Notes: a model not told the origin generated them from the letters alone. 64,000 bases of DNA from Xylophilus sp. (GCA_009914555.1 WNDY01000010.1:30919-94918), one strand, 5' to 3'. Shown: positions 18,159 through 30,912, counted from the stretch's first letter. Numbers and translations: made by a program.

Positions 18159-18242
18159 AGTTGTCGTCGGTTGGGTAACCGCGGATTTTACGGTTCGGCC
18201 TTCACCCCTTCTTCCCGCAGACACATTCGCGCCACACACACC

Positions 18243-19169
18243 ATGTCGATCGACGTCACCGTAGAGAATTTCGAAGCCGAGGTCATCGCCGCCTCGCAGA
18301 CCGTGCCCGTGCTCGTGGACTTCTGGGCGCCGTGGTGCGGCCCGTGCAAGACGCTCGGCCCGATCCTGGAAAAGCTGGAGACGGCCTACGAGGGCCGCTG
18401 CAAGCTCGTGAAGATCGACTCCGACACCGAGCAGCAACTGGCCGCGGCCTTCGGCATCCGCAGCATCCCGACGGTGATCCTGCTCAAGAACGGCCAGCCG
18501 GTCGACGGCTTCGCCGGCGCCCTGCCCGAGGGCAAGGTGCGCGAGTTCCTCGACAAGCACGTGCCCAGCGCCGCCGAGACCGAGGCGGTGGCCGAGGAAG
18601 AAGCCGCGCTCGACGCGCTGGCCGACGGCGACGTCGAAGGCGCGCTGGAACGCCTCCAGCATGCCGTGGCCACCGACCCGGCCAACGACGACGTGCGCTG
18701 CGACTACGTCAAGCTGCTGCTGCAGCTGGGCTACCTCGACGAGGCCCGCCTCGCGTTCGAGCCGTTTGCCGCCAAGGCGCAGGCCGAAGCCGCCGGCACC
18801 GTGACCGCCTCGCTGCGCCGCATCGATGCGCTCCAGCGCTGGATCGCCGCCTTCGACGCGGCCCAGGCGCAGCCGGACATCGGCGCGTACGACGCGAAGA
18901 TCGCCGCCAACAAGCGCGACTTCGACGCCCGCTTCGGCCGCGCGCAGCTGCTCGTCGTGCAGCAGCAGTGGACCGCGGCGCTCGACGAGCTGCTGGAAAT
19001 CCTCATGCGCGACCGCACCTGGAACGACGACCTCGCCCGCAAGACCTACATCGCCATCCTCGAACTCATCGAGCCGCCGGCGCCCAAGGTGGCCGAGGGC
19101 CAGATCCCGCCGCAGGACCCGGTGGTGGCGACCTACCGGCGCCGCCTCAGCTCCCTCATCCTCAGCTGA
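18243..19169 (+). CDS. cnoX: Thioredoxin-TPR co-chaperone (CnoX/YbbN type)
   Basis: A 308-residue protein with an N-terminal thioredoxin domain carrying the redox pair WAPWC32-G-P-C35, and a C-terminal all-helical, TPR-like domain from about residue 115. CnoX proteins hold unfolding clients for GroEL and DnaK. E. coli YbbN lacks the first active-site cysteine, whereas this protein keeps an intact CGPC and should be redox-active, as in Caulobacter. It diverges from purE and is followed after four bases by the NlpE/META gene. Confidence 0.88.
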   Translation: MSIDVTVENFEAEVIAASQTVPVLVDFWAPWCGPCKTLGPILEKLETAYEGRCKLVKIDSDTEQQLAAAFGIRSIPTVILLKNGQPVDGFAGALPEGKVREFLDKHVPSAAETEAVAEEEAALDALADGDVEGALERLQHAVATDPANDDVRCDYVKLLLQLGYLDEARLAFEPFAAKAQAEAAGTVTASLRRIDALQRWIAAFDAAQAQPDIGAYDAKIAANKRDFDARFGRAQLLVVQQQWTAALDELLEILMRDRTWNDDLARKTYIAILELIEPPAPKVAEGQIPPQDPVVATYRRRLSSLILS

Positions 19170-19173
19170 GCCG

Positions 19174-20025
19174 ATGCCCAGCCGCCGCCGCTTTGCGCTG
19201 CCGGGGGTGGCGATGGCGCTGGGCGCCTGGCTGCTGCCGGCCTCGGCCCAGCAGGCGCCGCAGCCGGCAGCGCAGCCCACGCTGCCGCTGCCGGCCAGCT
19301 TCACCGGCACCCTGCCCTGCGCCGACTGCCCGGGCATCGTGCACCACCTCAACCTGCTGCCCGAGCGCACGCCGCCGTATGCGACCGACCACGGCCGCTA
19401 CGAGCTGCGGCTGCGCTATCTCGGCGCCAAGGGCGGCCGGCCCCGGGTGGAGCGCGGCGCCTGGCGGCTGTCGGGCGACGGCGCCACGCTGACCGTGGGC
19501 AGCGGCGACCAGCGCCGCCTGTTCCGCATGGACGCCACCGGCTCGCTGCTGACCGCGCTGGACCGCGAGGGCCATGCGATCGCCAGCAACCTCAACTACA
19601 CGCTGGAGCGGGCCAACGCCTTCACCTCCCTGCAGGAGGCCGAGCGCGCCGAGCAGATCGCCGCCACCGGCGCGCCGCTCGAAGACACGACCTGGCGGCT
19701 GGTGACGCTCGGCGGCCAGCCGGTGGCCGTGCCGACCAACGGCCAGCGCGAGGCCCACCTCGTGCTGCATGCCAAGGATGCGCGCCTGTCGGGCTCCGGC
19801 GGCTGCAACCGCCTGCTCGGCAGCTACGAGCGCAACGGCGCCGCGCTGCGCTTTCCGCCGATCGCCGCGACGCGGCTGGCCTGTCCGCAGGGCATGGAGC
19901 AGGAGAACGCCTTCCTCCAGGCGCTGGAGCGCGTGGCCGGCTGGCGCATCCAGGGCCGGCGGCTGGACCTGACCGATGCCGCGGGCGTGACGGTGGCGCA
20001 GTTCGAGGCGGCGGCCGCGAAGTAG
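19174..20025 (+). CDS. NlpE-like plus META domain envelope protein
   Basis: A 283-residue exported protein with a signal peptide ending at ASAQ near residue 26. An N-terminal NlpE-like domain carries TLPCADCPGI (a CxxC pair). A C-terminal META domain carries LSGSGGCNRLLGSYE and ATRLACP. NlpE senses envelope stress in E. coli; META domains occur in heat-shock and antibiotic-stress proteins. Unlike E. coli NlpE it has no lipobox cysteine after the signal, so it is probably soluble in the periplasm. It starts four bases after cnoX and is likely cotranscribed. Confidence 0.8.
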   Translation: MPSRRRFALPGVAMALGAWLLPASAQQAPQPAAQPTLPLPASFTGTLPCADCPGIVHHLNLLPERTPPYATDHGRYELRLRYLGAKGGRPRVERGAWRLSGDGATLTVGSGDQRRLFRMDATGSLLTALDREGHAIASNLNYTLERANAFTSLQEAERAEQIAATGAPLEDTTWRLVTLGGQPVAVPTNGQREAHLVLHAKDARLSGSGGCNRLLGSYERNGAALRFPPIAATRLACPQGMEQENAFLQALERVAGWRIQGRRLDLTDAAGVTVAQFEAAAAK

Positions 20026-20060
20026 CGCCGCGGCGCGGACGCCGGTACCATGTGCGAACC

Positions 20061-20348
20061 ATGGAGCTCGAGATCTACAACGCGTTCATCAAGGCCGGCG
20101 TGTCCGAAACGGATGCGAAGGCGGTGGTCGAATCCCTCAACCGGGAGATCGACCGGCGCTACAACCTGCATGCGCAGCAACTGGCCACGCGCGGCGATCT
20201 CCAGGAAGTGCGCGGCGACCTCCAGGAATTGCGCGGCAGCCTCGAAGCCAGGCTCGCACAGACCCAGGCCGAACTCATCAAATGGACCATCGGCACCATG
20301 TTCGTCGCCGTGGGCCTGTTCGCCACCCTGACCAAGCTCTGGCACTGA
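20061..20348 (+). CDS. Small coiled-coil membrane protein (DUF1640-like)
   Basis: A 95-residue protein with an amphipathic start (MELEIYNAFIKAGVSETDAKAVVESLN), a heptad-rich middle with repeated RGDLQE(V/L)RG units, and one C-terminal membrane helix (TIGTMFVAVGLFATLT). This is the layout of DUF1640/CCDC90-type proteins, whose bacterial role is unclear. GTG at 20052 could add three residues. It ends six bases before a paired-box element and converges on purC. Confidence 0.7.
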   Translation: MELEIYNAFIKAGVSETDAKAVVESLNREIDRRYNLHAQQLATRGDLQEVRGDLQELRGSLEARLAQTQAELIKWTIGTMFVAVGLFATLTKLWH

Positions 20349-20354
20349 GTCCAA

Positions 20355-20416
20355 GGGGGTATAGCCCCGCAGCGGGCGCCAGCCGCCCGCCACAGCCCCC
20401 TCCTCCCCGGGGTATC
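20355..20416 (+). repeat. Paired-box intergenic element, direct type
   Basis: GGGGGTAT at 20355-20362 is repeated in the same orientation as GGGGTAT at 20409-20415, with 53 nt between the GTAT starts. The interior contains GCGGGCG-CCAGC-CGCCCGC, a 7-bp stem. It begins six bases after the DUF1640-like stop, and its second box overlaps the purC stop codon. Confidence 0.7.
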
Positions 20417-21320
20417 AGCCCGTCAGCCGCTCCAGCGCCTCGCGGTACTTGGCCGCCGTCTTCTCGACCACGTCCTGCGGCAGGCGCGGCGCCGGCGCGG
20501 TCTTGGGCCAGGGCTGGCCGTTGATGCGCACGGCTTCGAGCCAGTCGCGCACGAACTGCTTGTCGTAGCTCGGCGGGTTGGCGCCGGCGGCGAACGCGGC
20601 CTCGTAGCCTTCGACCGGCCAGTAGCGCGAGCTGTCGGGCGTGAGCACCTCGTCCATCAGCACCAGCGTGCCGTCGGTGTCGAGGCCGAACTCGAACTTG
20701 GTGTCGGCGATGATGAGCCCCTTGGCCAGCGCGATGCCGGCGGCCGCCTGGTACAGCGCGATGCTGGTGTCGCGGATCTGCGCGGCCAGTTCGGGGCCGA
20801 CGATCTCGACGGTGCGGGCATAGTCGATGTTCTCATCGTGCTCGCCGACGGCCGCCTTGGCCGCGGGCGTGTAGCTCGGCTCGGGCAGCTTGCTCGCGTT
20901 CTTCAGACCGGCGGGCAGCGGCACGCCGCAGACGGCCTGGCCGGCCTGGTATTCCTGCCAGCCGCTGCCGGCCAGGTAGCCGCGCACCACGGCCTCGATC
21001 GGCACGGGCTTCAGGCGCTTGACCAGCATCGAGCGGCCGCGCACCTGCGGCGCCTCGGCCGGCGTGACAACGCTCTCCGGGTCCTCGCCGGTCAGGTGGT
21101 TGGGGCTCAGGTGGCCGAGCCGGTCGAACCAGAACAGCGCCATCCGCGTGAGCAGCTCGCCCTTGCCCGGAATCGGCTCGCCCATGATGACGTCGAAGGC
21201 CGACAGCCGGTCGCTGGCGACCATGAGGATGCGGTCGTCGCCCACGGCGTAGTTGTCGCGCACCTTGCCGCGCGCGAGCAGGGGCAGGCTCTGGATGGAG
21301 GAGGTGTGGACGGTGGTCAT
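20415..21320 (-). CDS. purC: SAICAR synthetase
   Basis: A 301-residue PurC. The start [29 protein letters not shown] is diagnostic, and [13 protein letters not shown] and [13 protein letters not shown] complete the active site. It joins CAIR with aspartate, one step after PurE. The start is the ATG that gives MTTVHTSSI, just before the conserved region; an in-frame extension upstream is not protein-like. It is transcribed separately from fba, whose terminator lies upstream. Confidence 0.95.
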   Translation of the reverse strand: MTTVHTSSIQSLPLLARGKVRDNYAVGDDRILMVASDRLSAFDVIMGEPIPGKGELLTRMALFWFDRLGHLSPNHLTGEDPESVVTPAEAPQVRGRSMLVKRLKPVPIEAVVRGYLAGSGWQEYQAGQAVCGVPLPAGLKNASKLPEPSYTPAAKAAVGEHDENIDYARTVEIVGPELAAQIRDTSIALYQAAAGIALAKGLIIADTKFEFGLDTDGTLVLMDEVLTPDSSRYWPVEGYEAAFAAGANPPSYDKQFVRDWLEAVRINGQPWPKTAPAPRLPQDVVEKTAAKYREALERLTG

Positions 21321-21372
21321 GGCGGCGAAAGGAGTGCGAAAGCGGGGGGAGCCGGCATTGTGGCGCGGCCAG

Positions 21373-21400
21373 AAAAAAGCCACCGCCCTGCGGTGGCTTT
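21373..21400 (-). terminator. Intrinsic terminator of fba
   Basis: On the minus strand an 11-bp stem (AAAGCCACCGC with GCGGTGGCTTT, loop AGG) is followed by a run of T. It lies 18 nt after the fba stop. Because the stem also ends in TTT on the plus strand, weak activity in the other direction is possible, but no gene reads in from that side. Confidence 0.9.
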
Positions 21401-21417
21401 GACGCCCGGGAAGAGGC

Positions 21418-22311
21418 TCAGACGATCGAGGCGCGGTAGATCGACTCGATCGACGCGTCCAGCGCGCCGTTGAACTGCTCGTCGGACTGCTGGGCCGACA
21501 GGCCCTCGGTCAGCGCGCGGCTAAAGCTGGCGATGATGCCGGGGTTCCTGGCCAGGCGGGCGTTGGCCTCGTCGCGGCTGTAGCCGCCCGACAGCGCCAC
21601 CAGGCGCAGCACCTTCGGATGGTCGACCAGCTCGCGGTAGAAGCCGTCGACGGTCGGCAGCGTGAGCTTGAGGATCACGCGCCGGCCCTCGGGCAGCGCG
21701 TTCAGGCGCTCGATGAAGCCCTGCTTGAGCAGCGTCTCGGCCTCGGCCTTGTCGGCGATCTTGATCGAGACTTCGGGCTCGATGATCGGCACCAGGCCGG
21801 CGGCCAGCACCTGGGCGCCGAGCGCGAACTGCTGGTCGAGCGCGGCGGCGATGCCCTTGGCGTTGACGGCATGGATGACCGAGCGCTCCTTGGTGCCGAA
21901 CACGCCCTGGGCCTTGGCGCGGGCCAGCAGGTCGTCCAGGCCGGGGATGGGCTTCAACAGCTGCACGCCGTCGGCCTCGTCGGCCAGGCCCTTGTCGATC
22001 TTCAGGAACGGCACGACCTGCTTCTTCTCCCACAGGTACTGGGCTGCGGGCAGGCCGTCGAACTGGCGCTCCAGCGTGGCTTCGAACAGGATGGCGCCGA
22101 GCACGCGGCGGCCGTCGAAGGCGGGGCTGGTGACGATGCGGGTGCGGAAAGCGTGCACCAGGTCGAACATCTCGGCGTCGCTCTGGTAGGCGCTTTCCTC
22201 GATGCCGTAGAGCTTCAGGGCCTTGGGCGTGCTGCCGCCGCTCTGGTCCAGGGCGGCGATGAAGCCGTTGCCCCTGGCGATCTTGTCCAGCTGTTCTTGA
22301 TGAGCACTCAT
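21418..22311 (-). CDS. fba: Fructose-bisphosphate aldolase, class I
   Basis: A 297-residue class I aldolase. [17 protein letters not shown] starts the barrel, [13 protein letters not shown] follows, and [14 protein letters not shown] holds the lysine expected to form the Schiff base. It cleaves fructose 1,6-bisphosphate in glycolysis or joins the trioses in gluconeogenesis without a metal. It lies with pyk, pgk, gapA and tkt in a loose central-carbon region. It has its own intrinsic terminator. Confidence 0.93.
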   Translation of the reverse strand: MSAHQEQLDKIARGNGFIAALDQSGGSTPKALKLYGIEESAYQSDAEMFDLVHAFRTRIVTSPAFDGRRVLGAILFEATLERQFDGLPAAQYLWEKKQVVPFLKIDKGLADEADGVQLLKPIPGLDDLLARAKAQGVFGTKERSVIHAVNAKGIAAALDQQFALGAQVLAAGLVPIIEPEVSIKIADKAEAETLLKQGFIERLNALPEGRRVILKLTLPTVDGFYRELVDHPKVLRLVALSGGYSRDEANARLARNPGIIASFSRALTEGLSAQQSDEQFNGALDASIESIYRASIV

Positions 22312-22426
22312 GGCATCTCTCTCTTCGTGAGTCTTGGCCGCGCAGGGCGGCACGGGAATGGGTGGAAGGCTTGGAACCGTGGTCGATTGTAGGGACAGCG
22401 CGCGCCTGCCTGGTCTCAGAACGTGT

Positions 22427-23866
22427 TCACGCGCCGGCCGGCGGCCGCGCCAGCTCGATGCGCCAGGCGGTCGTCCATGGCGCGCCGGCCGGCGCGGCGG
22501 CGAAGCGCCCGCCGTGGGCCTGAGCCACGCGGGCGACGATCTCGTGGCCCAGGTGCAGGCTGTCCACGGGCGCGGGCGGCGGCACGGCGGCACGGCCGTC
22601 GGGGCCAAGGCGGCGGCCGTCGTCGCGCACCTCGATCCAGGCGGTGCCGCCGCCTTCGCTGCCGCAGGCGATCTCGATGACCGTGCCCTGCGGCGTGTGG
22701 CGCAGCGCGTTCTCGATCAGGTTGCGCAGCGCGATGTCGAGCAGCACCGCATGGCCGTGCCAGGGCAGCGCGTGCGGCCCGGCCACGGCGATGGCGCTGC
22801 CGTGCCGCCAGGCCGCCTGGGCATAGTCGGCCGCGGCCGTGCGGGCGATGGCCGCCAGATCGACGGCCGCGGCGGCATCGTGCATCTGCGCCCGGCTGGC
22901 GCGGGCCAGGGCCAGCAGCTGGTCGAGCACGTGGCCGGCGCGCAGCGCGTCGGCGCCGATGCGCGCGAGCGCGGCGCCGCGCTCGGCCTCGGCCAGCGGG
23001 CCGCCGAGCGCGCGGGCCTGCAGCACGATGGAGGCCAGCGGCGTGCGCAGCTCGTGCGCCACCTCGCTGGCCAGGCGCCGTTCGCGCGCCAGCGCGGCCT
23101 GCTGGCGGTCGAGCAGCGCGTTGATCGATCCGACGACCGAGCTGAACTCGTGCAGCGGATAGCGCGCCGGTAGCCGCCCGGCGCGGGCCACGTCGAGCGC
23201 GGCCACGTCGTCGGACAGCACGTAGAGCGGCCGCAGCCCGCGCCAGATCGCCAGGCCCAGCGCGAGCGCCACGACCGGCAGCAGCCACAGGCCCGGCTCG
23301 ATCATCTGGCCGGCGATGTCCTCGGCCAGGCTGTCGCGCTCCTCGCGCTCGACCAGCACCATGATGCGGCGGTCCCGGGCGGTGCTCCACTGGGCGAAGC
23401 TGCGCCAACGCTCGCCTCCGGGGCCCAGGCGCTGGTCGGCGAAGCCGGCGTCGGGCGCGAAGGCCGGCGCCGGCGCGTCGCCCCGGCGGCCGACCAGCCG
23501 GCCCTGCGCGTCCCAGAGGAAGACGCTGAACGACTGCTGGTAGTCGTGGGCGCGCAGCAGCGGCATGTCGACCCGCGGCGTGGTTTCGGCCGGCGCGCGA
23601 AAGCCGGTGGCGTCGAGGTTGAGCAGCAGCGCGGCGACGCTGGCCAGGTGGCCGTCGGTCAGCTCGTCGGCCTCGTGCACGCCGGTCTGGTAGCCCAGCG
23701 CGACGAAGCTGCCCCAGACGGCCAGCAGCGCGCCCAGCACCCACAGCAGCAGACGGTTGGTGAGCGACGGCGGGCGTCGCGTCGGATTTTGATACTCCCC
23801 GGCCTTAGCTCCCTCAGCGGTCTCTTTCTGCCCGACAGAGCCATATACCCCCTCGTTTTCTGCCAT
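22427..23866 (-). CDS. Sensor histidine kinase of an OmpR-type system
   Basis: A 479-residue kinase: N-terminal tail, membrane span at about 39-58, a periplasmic sensor region, a second span at about 190-210, a HAMP-like linker, and the dimerisation box ASEVAH271ELRTPLAS with the phospho-accepting histidine. The N box (RNLIENALRHTP) is intact. However, G1 reads EVRDDGRRLG and G2 reads SLHLGHEIV, both weaker than DxGxG and GLGL. Residues 5-25 are encoded by a paired-box repeat element. It starts two bases after the regulator gene and acts with it. Context with PAP2 phosphatases suggests control of envelope lipids. Confidence 0.85.
   Translation of the reverse strand: MAENEGVYGSVGQKETAEGAKAGEYQNPTRRPPSLTNRLLLWVLGALLAVWGSFVALGYQTGVHEADELTDGHLASVAALLLNLDATGFRAPAETTPRVDMPLLRAHDYQQSFSVFLWDAQGRLVGRRGDAPAPAFAPDAGFADQRLGPGGERWRSFAQWSTARDRRIMVLVEREERDSLAEDIAGQMIEPGLWLLPVVALALGLAIWRGLRPLYVLSDDVAALDVARAGRLPARYPLHEFSSVVGSINALLDRQQAALARERRLASEVAHELRTPLASIVLQARALGGPLAEAERGAALARIGADALRAGHVLDQLLALARASRAQMHDAAAAVDLAAIARTAAADYAQAAWRHGSAIAVAGPHALPWHGHAVLLDIALRNLIENALRHTPQGTVIEIACGSEGGGTAWIEVRDDGRRLGPDGRAAVPPPAPVDSLHLGHEIVARVAQAHGGRFAAAPAGAPWTTAWRIELARPPAGA
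23792..23852 (-). repeat. Paired-box element, direct type, inside the sensor kinase gene
   Basis: On the minus strand GGGGGTAT (23845-23852) is followed 53 nt later by GGGGAGTAT (23792-23800). Unlike the other ten copies it lies in coding sequence, covering codons 5 to 25 of the sensor kinase, whose N-terminal tail reads EGVYGS to AGEYQ across it. The reading frame stays open through the element. The interior hairpin is weak. Confidence 0.65.
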
Positions 23867-23868
23867 GT

Positions 23869-24549
23869 TCACTCTCTCGGGATGAAATAGCCGACGCCGC
23901 GCATGGTCTGGATCAGCGAACTGCCGAGCTTGCGGCGCAGGCGGTGGATGTGGCCTTCGAGCGTGTTGCTCTCGGCGCCGGCCGACTGCCAGTCGTAGAG
24001 GTGTTCCTCGATCTGCGCGCGCGACAGCACCCGGCCGCGGGCGTCGAGCAGCAGCCGCAGGATGGCGAACTCGCGCGGCGACACCTCCACCGGCGCTCCG
24101 GCGCGGCGCACGGTGCGCGCGGCCGGGTCCAGCTCCACGTCGCCGTGGCGCGCCAGCGGCTGCGAGCGGCCGGCCGCGCGCCGCAGCAGGGCGCGCAGGC
24201 GGGCGTCGAGCTCGTCGACATCGAACGGCTTGACGAGGTAGTCGTCGGCGCCCTGGTCCAGGCCCGAGACGCGGTCGCGCACCTGGTCGCGCGCCGTGAG
24301 GAGCAGCACCGGCAGCAGCGCGTCGGGCCGCGCGCCCTCGGGGCTCTCGCGCAGGCGGCGCAGCAGCGTGGCGCCGTCGCCGTCGGCCAGGCCCAGGTCC
24401 AGCAGCACGGCGTCGAACGCATCGGCGCGCAGCGCCGCCCAGGCGGGCGCCACGCCGTCGCACACGTCGACCGCATAGCCGCGCTGGCGCAGGTTGGCGC
24501 GCAGGCCCTCGGCGATGCCGGCATCGTCTTCCACCACGAGGATTCGCAT
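23869..24549 (-). CDS. OmpR/PhoB-family response regulator
   Basis: A 226-residue regulator with receiver domain (acidic pair E7-D8-D9, phospho-acceptor D51 in LLDLGLADGDG, LLTARD, and lysine in YLVKPF) and a winged-helix DNA-binding domain (SPREFAILRLLL, SNTLEGHIHRLRRKLG, IQTMRGVGYFIP). It is cotranscribed with the sensor kinase. The layout resembles QseB/PmrA types. It diverges from the PAP2 genes, and a TTCAT direct repeat in the gap is a candidate binding site. Confidence 0.92.
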   Translation of the reverse strand: MRILVVEDDAGIAEGLRANLRQRGYAVDVCDGVAPAWAALRADAFDAVLLDLGLADGDGATLLRRLRESPEGARPDALLPVLLLTARDQVRDRVSGLDQGADDYLVKPFDVDELDARLRALLRRAAGRSQPLARHGDVELDPAARTVRRAGAPVEVSPREFAILRLLLDARGRVLSRAQIEEHLYDWQSAGAESNTLEGHIHRLRRKLGSSLIQTMRGVGYFIPRE

Positions 24550-24608
24550 GAAGGCGCATTGTGGGCGCGCCCGCGCCGCGCGGGGCCGGTACACGACCGC
24601 GGCGGTCC

Positions 24609-24624
24609 TTCATTGCCCGTTCAT
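24609..24624. promoter_or_regulatory. Direct repeat TTCAT-N6-TTCAT, candidate response-regulator site
   Basis: Two TTCAT copies start 11 bp apart (24609 and 24620), one helical turn, as expected for tandem binding by an OmpR/PmrA-type dimer. The site is in the 99-bp divergent gap between the regulator and the first PAP2 gene, 25 bp before the latter's ATG. Use by this regulator is inferred from position and spacing only. Confidence 0.45.
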
Positions 24625-24648
24625 CTTCGGCGGCTACGGTGCGCGCCC

Positions 24649-25374
24649 ATGACAACGACGACACGCCCCGCCGCACCGCCCGGCGACCGCGCCGTGGCCG
24701 CCTGGACGGCCGCGGCCCTGCTGGCCGTGGTGGCCTGGGACGCCAGCGGACTGGACCTGGCCGCCGCGCGCGGATTCGGCGACGCCCACGGCTTCGCGCT
24801 GCGCGACCACTGGTTCTTCGTGCAGGTGCTGCACGAGGGCGCCCGCCGGCTGGCCTGGGCGCTGGCCGTGGCGTTGTGCATCGGCGTCTGGTGGCCCTGG
24901 GGCGTGCTGCGCCGCATCGACGCCCGCCGCCGCATGCAGCTGGCCGCCACACCGCTGCTGGCGCTGGCCGTCGTCGCGCTGGCCAAGGCCAGCAGCGCCA
25001 CCAGCTGCCCCTGGGACTTGGCCGAGTTCGGCGGCCTGGCGCGCCATGTGTCGCACTGGTCCTGGGGCCAGGTCGACGGCGGCGGCGGGCGCTGCTTCCC
25101 GGCCGGCCATGCGTCGGCCGCCTTCGCGTTCGCGGGCGGCTGGTTCGCCCTGCGCCAGGCGGCGCCACAGGCCGCGCGCCGGTGGCTGGCCGCGGCGCTG
25201 GCCGGCGGCCTGGTGCTGGGGCTGGCCCAGCAGGCGCGCGGCGCCCACTTCATGAGCCACACGCTGTGGACCGGCTGGCTCTGCTGGGCCACCGCCTGGG
25301 CCTGCGACGCCGCGCTGCGCCGCACCGGCCCGCACCGCGCGGCGGTGGAGGCCGCGGACCATGCGCGGCTTTGA
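24649..25374 (+). CDS. PAP2-family membrane phosphatase
   Basis: A 241-residue integral membrane protein with about six spans. The phosphatase motifs are variant: KASSATSCPWDL where Kx6RP is usual, CFPAGHASAAFAF for PSGH, and RGAHFMSHTLWTGW for SRx5HxxxD. This variant set is typical of PAP2 proteins near two-component systems that remodel lipid A or undecaprenyl phosphates. It diverges from the regulator and overlaps the next PAP2 gene by 14 bases. Confidence 0.83.
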   Translation: MTTTTRPAAPPGDRAVAAWTAAALLAVVAWDASGLDLAAARGFGDAHGFALRDHWFFVQVLHEGARRLAWALAVALCIGVWWPWGVLRRIDARRRMQLAATPLLALAVVALAKASSATSCPWDLAEFGGLARHVSHWSWGQVDGGGGRCFPAGHASAAFAFAGGWFALRQAAPQAARRWLAAALAGGLVLGLAQQARGAHFMSHTLWTGWLCWATAWACDAALRRTGPHRAAVEAADHARL

Positions 25375-25930
25375 GACCGCCCTGTTCACGCTGCTCAACG
25401 CCACGCCGGACAGCCCGTCCTGGGTGGTGCCGCTGGCCGCCTGGATCTCCAACGTGCTGCCGCACGGCGCGGCCGTGGCGCTGGGTGCCTGGCTGCTGGC
25501 CACGCCGAGCCGGGCGCAGCGGGTGGCGATCCTGCAGGCGCTGGCCGGCGCGGGCATGGCCTGGCTGATGGTGCGCGGCATCCGTGCCGTGGTCCACCTG
25601 CCGCGTCCGGCCGAGCTGGAGCTGGGCTGGCAGTGGCTGGCCCACCGGGGCGGCCCGGCGCTGCCCAGCATGCATGCGACCGGCGCCTTCGCGCTGGCCA
25701 CCGGCCTGGGCCTGAGCCGCGCCCTGCCGCGGCGCGCGCTGTGGGTGGCGTTCGCCGTTGCCACGGCCATGGCCTGGAGCCGGGTCTGCCTGGGGCTGCA
25801 CTGTCCGACCGACGTGGCAGCTGGCGCCCTCTGCGGCGCGGCCGGGGCGGCGCTGGCGTCGACCGCCACCGCCTGGCGGCCGGCGCGCGGGACGGCGGTG
25901 CGGCGCTGGCGGGCCCAGCCCGGCCGTTGA
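25361..25930 (+). CDS. Second PAP2-family membrane phosphatase
   Basis: A 189-residue protein with canonical PAP2 motifs: RAVVHLPRP (motif 1), PSMHATGAF (motif 2) and SRVCLGLHCPTDVAAG (motif 3), plus several hydrophobic spans. It probably dephosphorylates a polyprenyl or lipid phosphate at the periplasmic face. The start at 25361 lies inside the end of the preceding PAP2 gene, so the two are translated as a pair although their catalytic motifs differ. Confidence 0.87.
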   Translation: MRGFETALFTLLNATPDSPSWVVPLAAWISNVLPHGAAVALGAWLLATPSRAQRVAILQALAGAGMAWLMVRGIRAVVHLPRPAELELGWQWLAHRGGPALPSMHATGAFALATGLGLSRALPRRALWVAFAVATAMAWSRVCLGLHCPTDVAAGALCGAAGAALASTATAWRPARGTAVRRWRAQPGR

Positions 25931-26032
25931 CGATCGGAAACAGACCCAGCACAACAGTAGGGAACCGTTGCAGACCCGGGAGAACTATCGGCTAAGGTTT
26001 ACCCCAATCTGTTCCTCGGAAAGGAGTTCCGC

Positions 26033-26806
26033 TTGCCATCTCCCCGCCTCCACCTTCTGGCCTCAGCCGCCCTGACCGCCGCCGCGCTGCTGCCGGTGGC
26101 CGGCTGGTCCCAGATCACGCTCAAGCCCGACGGCCAGTGGCGCTACCTGGTGAGCGCCGGCGCCAACGCCACGGCCGGCAACAGCGACACGGTCAACGCC
26201 ACCGCCCGCGGCGAGGGCGTGCGCATGACCGACCACGACAAGCTCACCTTCCTCGGCCAGATCGCCTACGGCAGCGCCGATGGCGTGACGACCACGCAGC
26301 GCGCGTCGCTCGGCACCCAGTACAACCGCGACATCTCGCCGCGCTCGTTCAGCTTCGCCTCGGCCGACGCGCTGCGCGACAAGCCGTCGAACATTGCGAG
26401 CCGCTATTCGACGGCGTTCGGCGTGGGCCGCCACATCGTGCGCACCGACCAGAACAACTTCGACATCTCCACCGGCCTGGGCTACAGCCGCGACTCCTAC
26501 GTCACGCCGACCGAGGTGATCGGCCAGACGCGCGACCACTACGGCCGCCTGGAGCTGGTGCTGGCCGAGGAGTCGAACCACAAGGTCACCTCCACCACCA
26601 GCCTGCGGCAGAAGGTCACGGTCTATCCCAACCTGCGCGACACGGGCGCCTGGCGCGCCGCGCTGGACTCGGGCGTCTCGGTGGCGATGACGCAGTCGCT
26701 CAACCTGACGGCCGGCTTCACCTACCGCTTCGACAGCGACCCGGGCGCCGGCCTCAAGAAGGGCGACGCGGCGTTCGTGACCGGCGTCTCCTACCGATTC
26801 GATTGA
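26033..26806 (+). CDS. DUF481-family outer-membrane beta-barrel protein
   Basis: A 257-residue exported protein: signal peptide ending near AGWSQ, then alternating beta strands (ANATAGNSDTVNATARGEG, FSFASADALRDKPSNIASRY) and a C-terminal strand ending SYRFD. DUF481/YdiY proteins are putative outer-membrane barrels of unknown role. The start is TTG, supported by AAGGAG at 26021-26026 with a six-base spacer; no ATG gives the signal peptide. It lies 102 bp after the PAP2 pair and converges on pyk. Confidence 0.83.
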   Translation: MPSPRLHLLASAALTAAALLPVAGWSQITLKPDGQWRYLVSAGANATAGNSDTVNATARGEGVRMTDHDKLTFLGQIAYGSADGVTTTQRASLGTQYNRDISPRSFSFASADALRDKPSNIASRYSTAFGVGRHIVRTDQNNFDISTGLGYSRDSYVTPTEVIGQTRDHYGRLELVLAEESNHKVTSTTSLRQKVTVYPNLRDTGAWRAALDSGVSVAMTQSLNLTAGFTYRFDSDPGAGLKKGDAAFVTGVSYRFD

Positions 26807-26811
26807 CCGGA

Positions 26812-26862
26812 GGGGTATAGGCCCAAAGCCGGCGGGTTGTATGGGCTCCAGGCACATACTCC
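26812..26862. repeat. Paired-box intergenic element, inverted type
   Basis: GGGGTAT (26812-26818) faces ATACTCC (26856-26862), with 41 nt between box starts. GGCCC next to the first box and GGGCT before the second can partly pair. It begins five bases after the DUF481 stop, in the convergent gap with pyk. Confidence 0.75.
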
Positions 26863-26921
26863 TGACAGGCGCAGTGCCAGCCACACGACGGCCCAGGCCA
26901 GCAGACGCCGCGCTGGCGTCG

Positions 26922-26956
26922 CCCCCTTCTGAGAAGGGGGCAGCGGCGAAGCCGCT
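26922..26956 (-). terminator. Double hairpin after pyk, Comamonadaceae-type repeat
   Basis: Two adjacent hairpins: CCCCCTTC-TGA-GAAGGGGG (26922-26940) and AGCGGC-GAA-GCCGCT (26942-26956). On the minus strand they read as AGCGGCTTCGCCGCT then GCCCCCTTC, 16 nt after the pyk stop. From general knowledge, near-identical sequences are scattered between genes of Comamonadaceae. Here it probably ends or stabilises the pyk transcript, although no T tract follows. Confidence 0.65.
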
Positions 26957-26971
26957 CGGGGGGTTGCTCCT

Positions 26972-30912
<3,941 letters not shown>

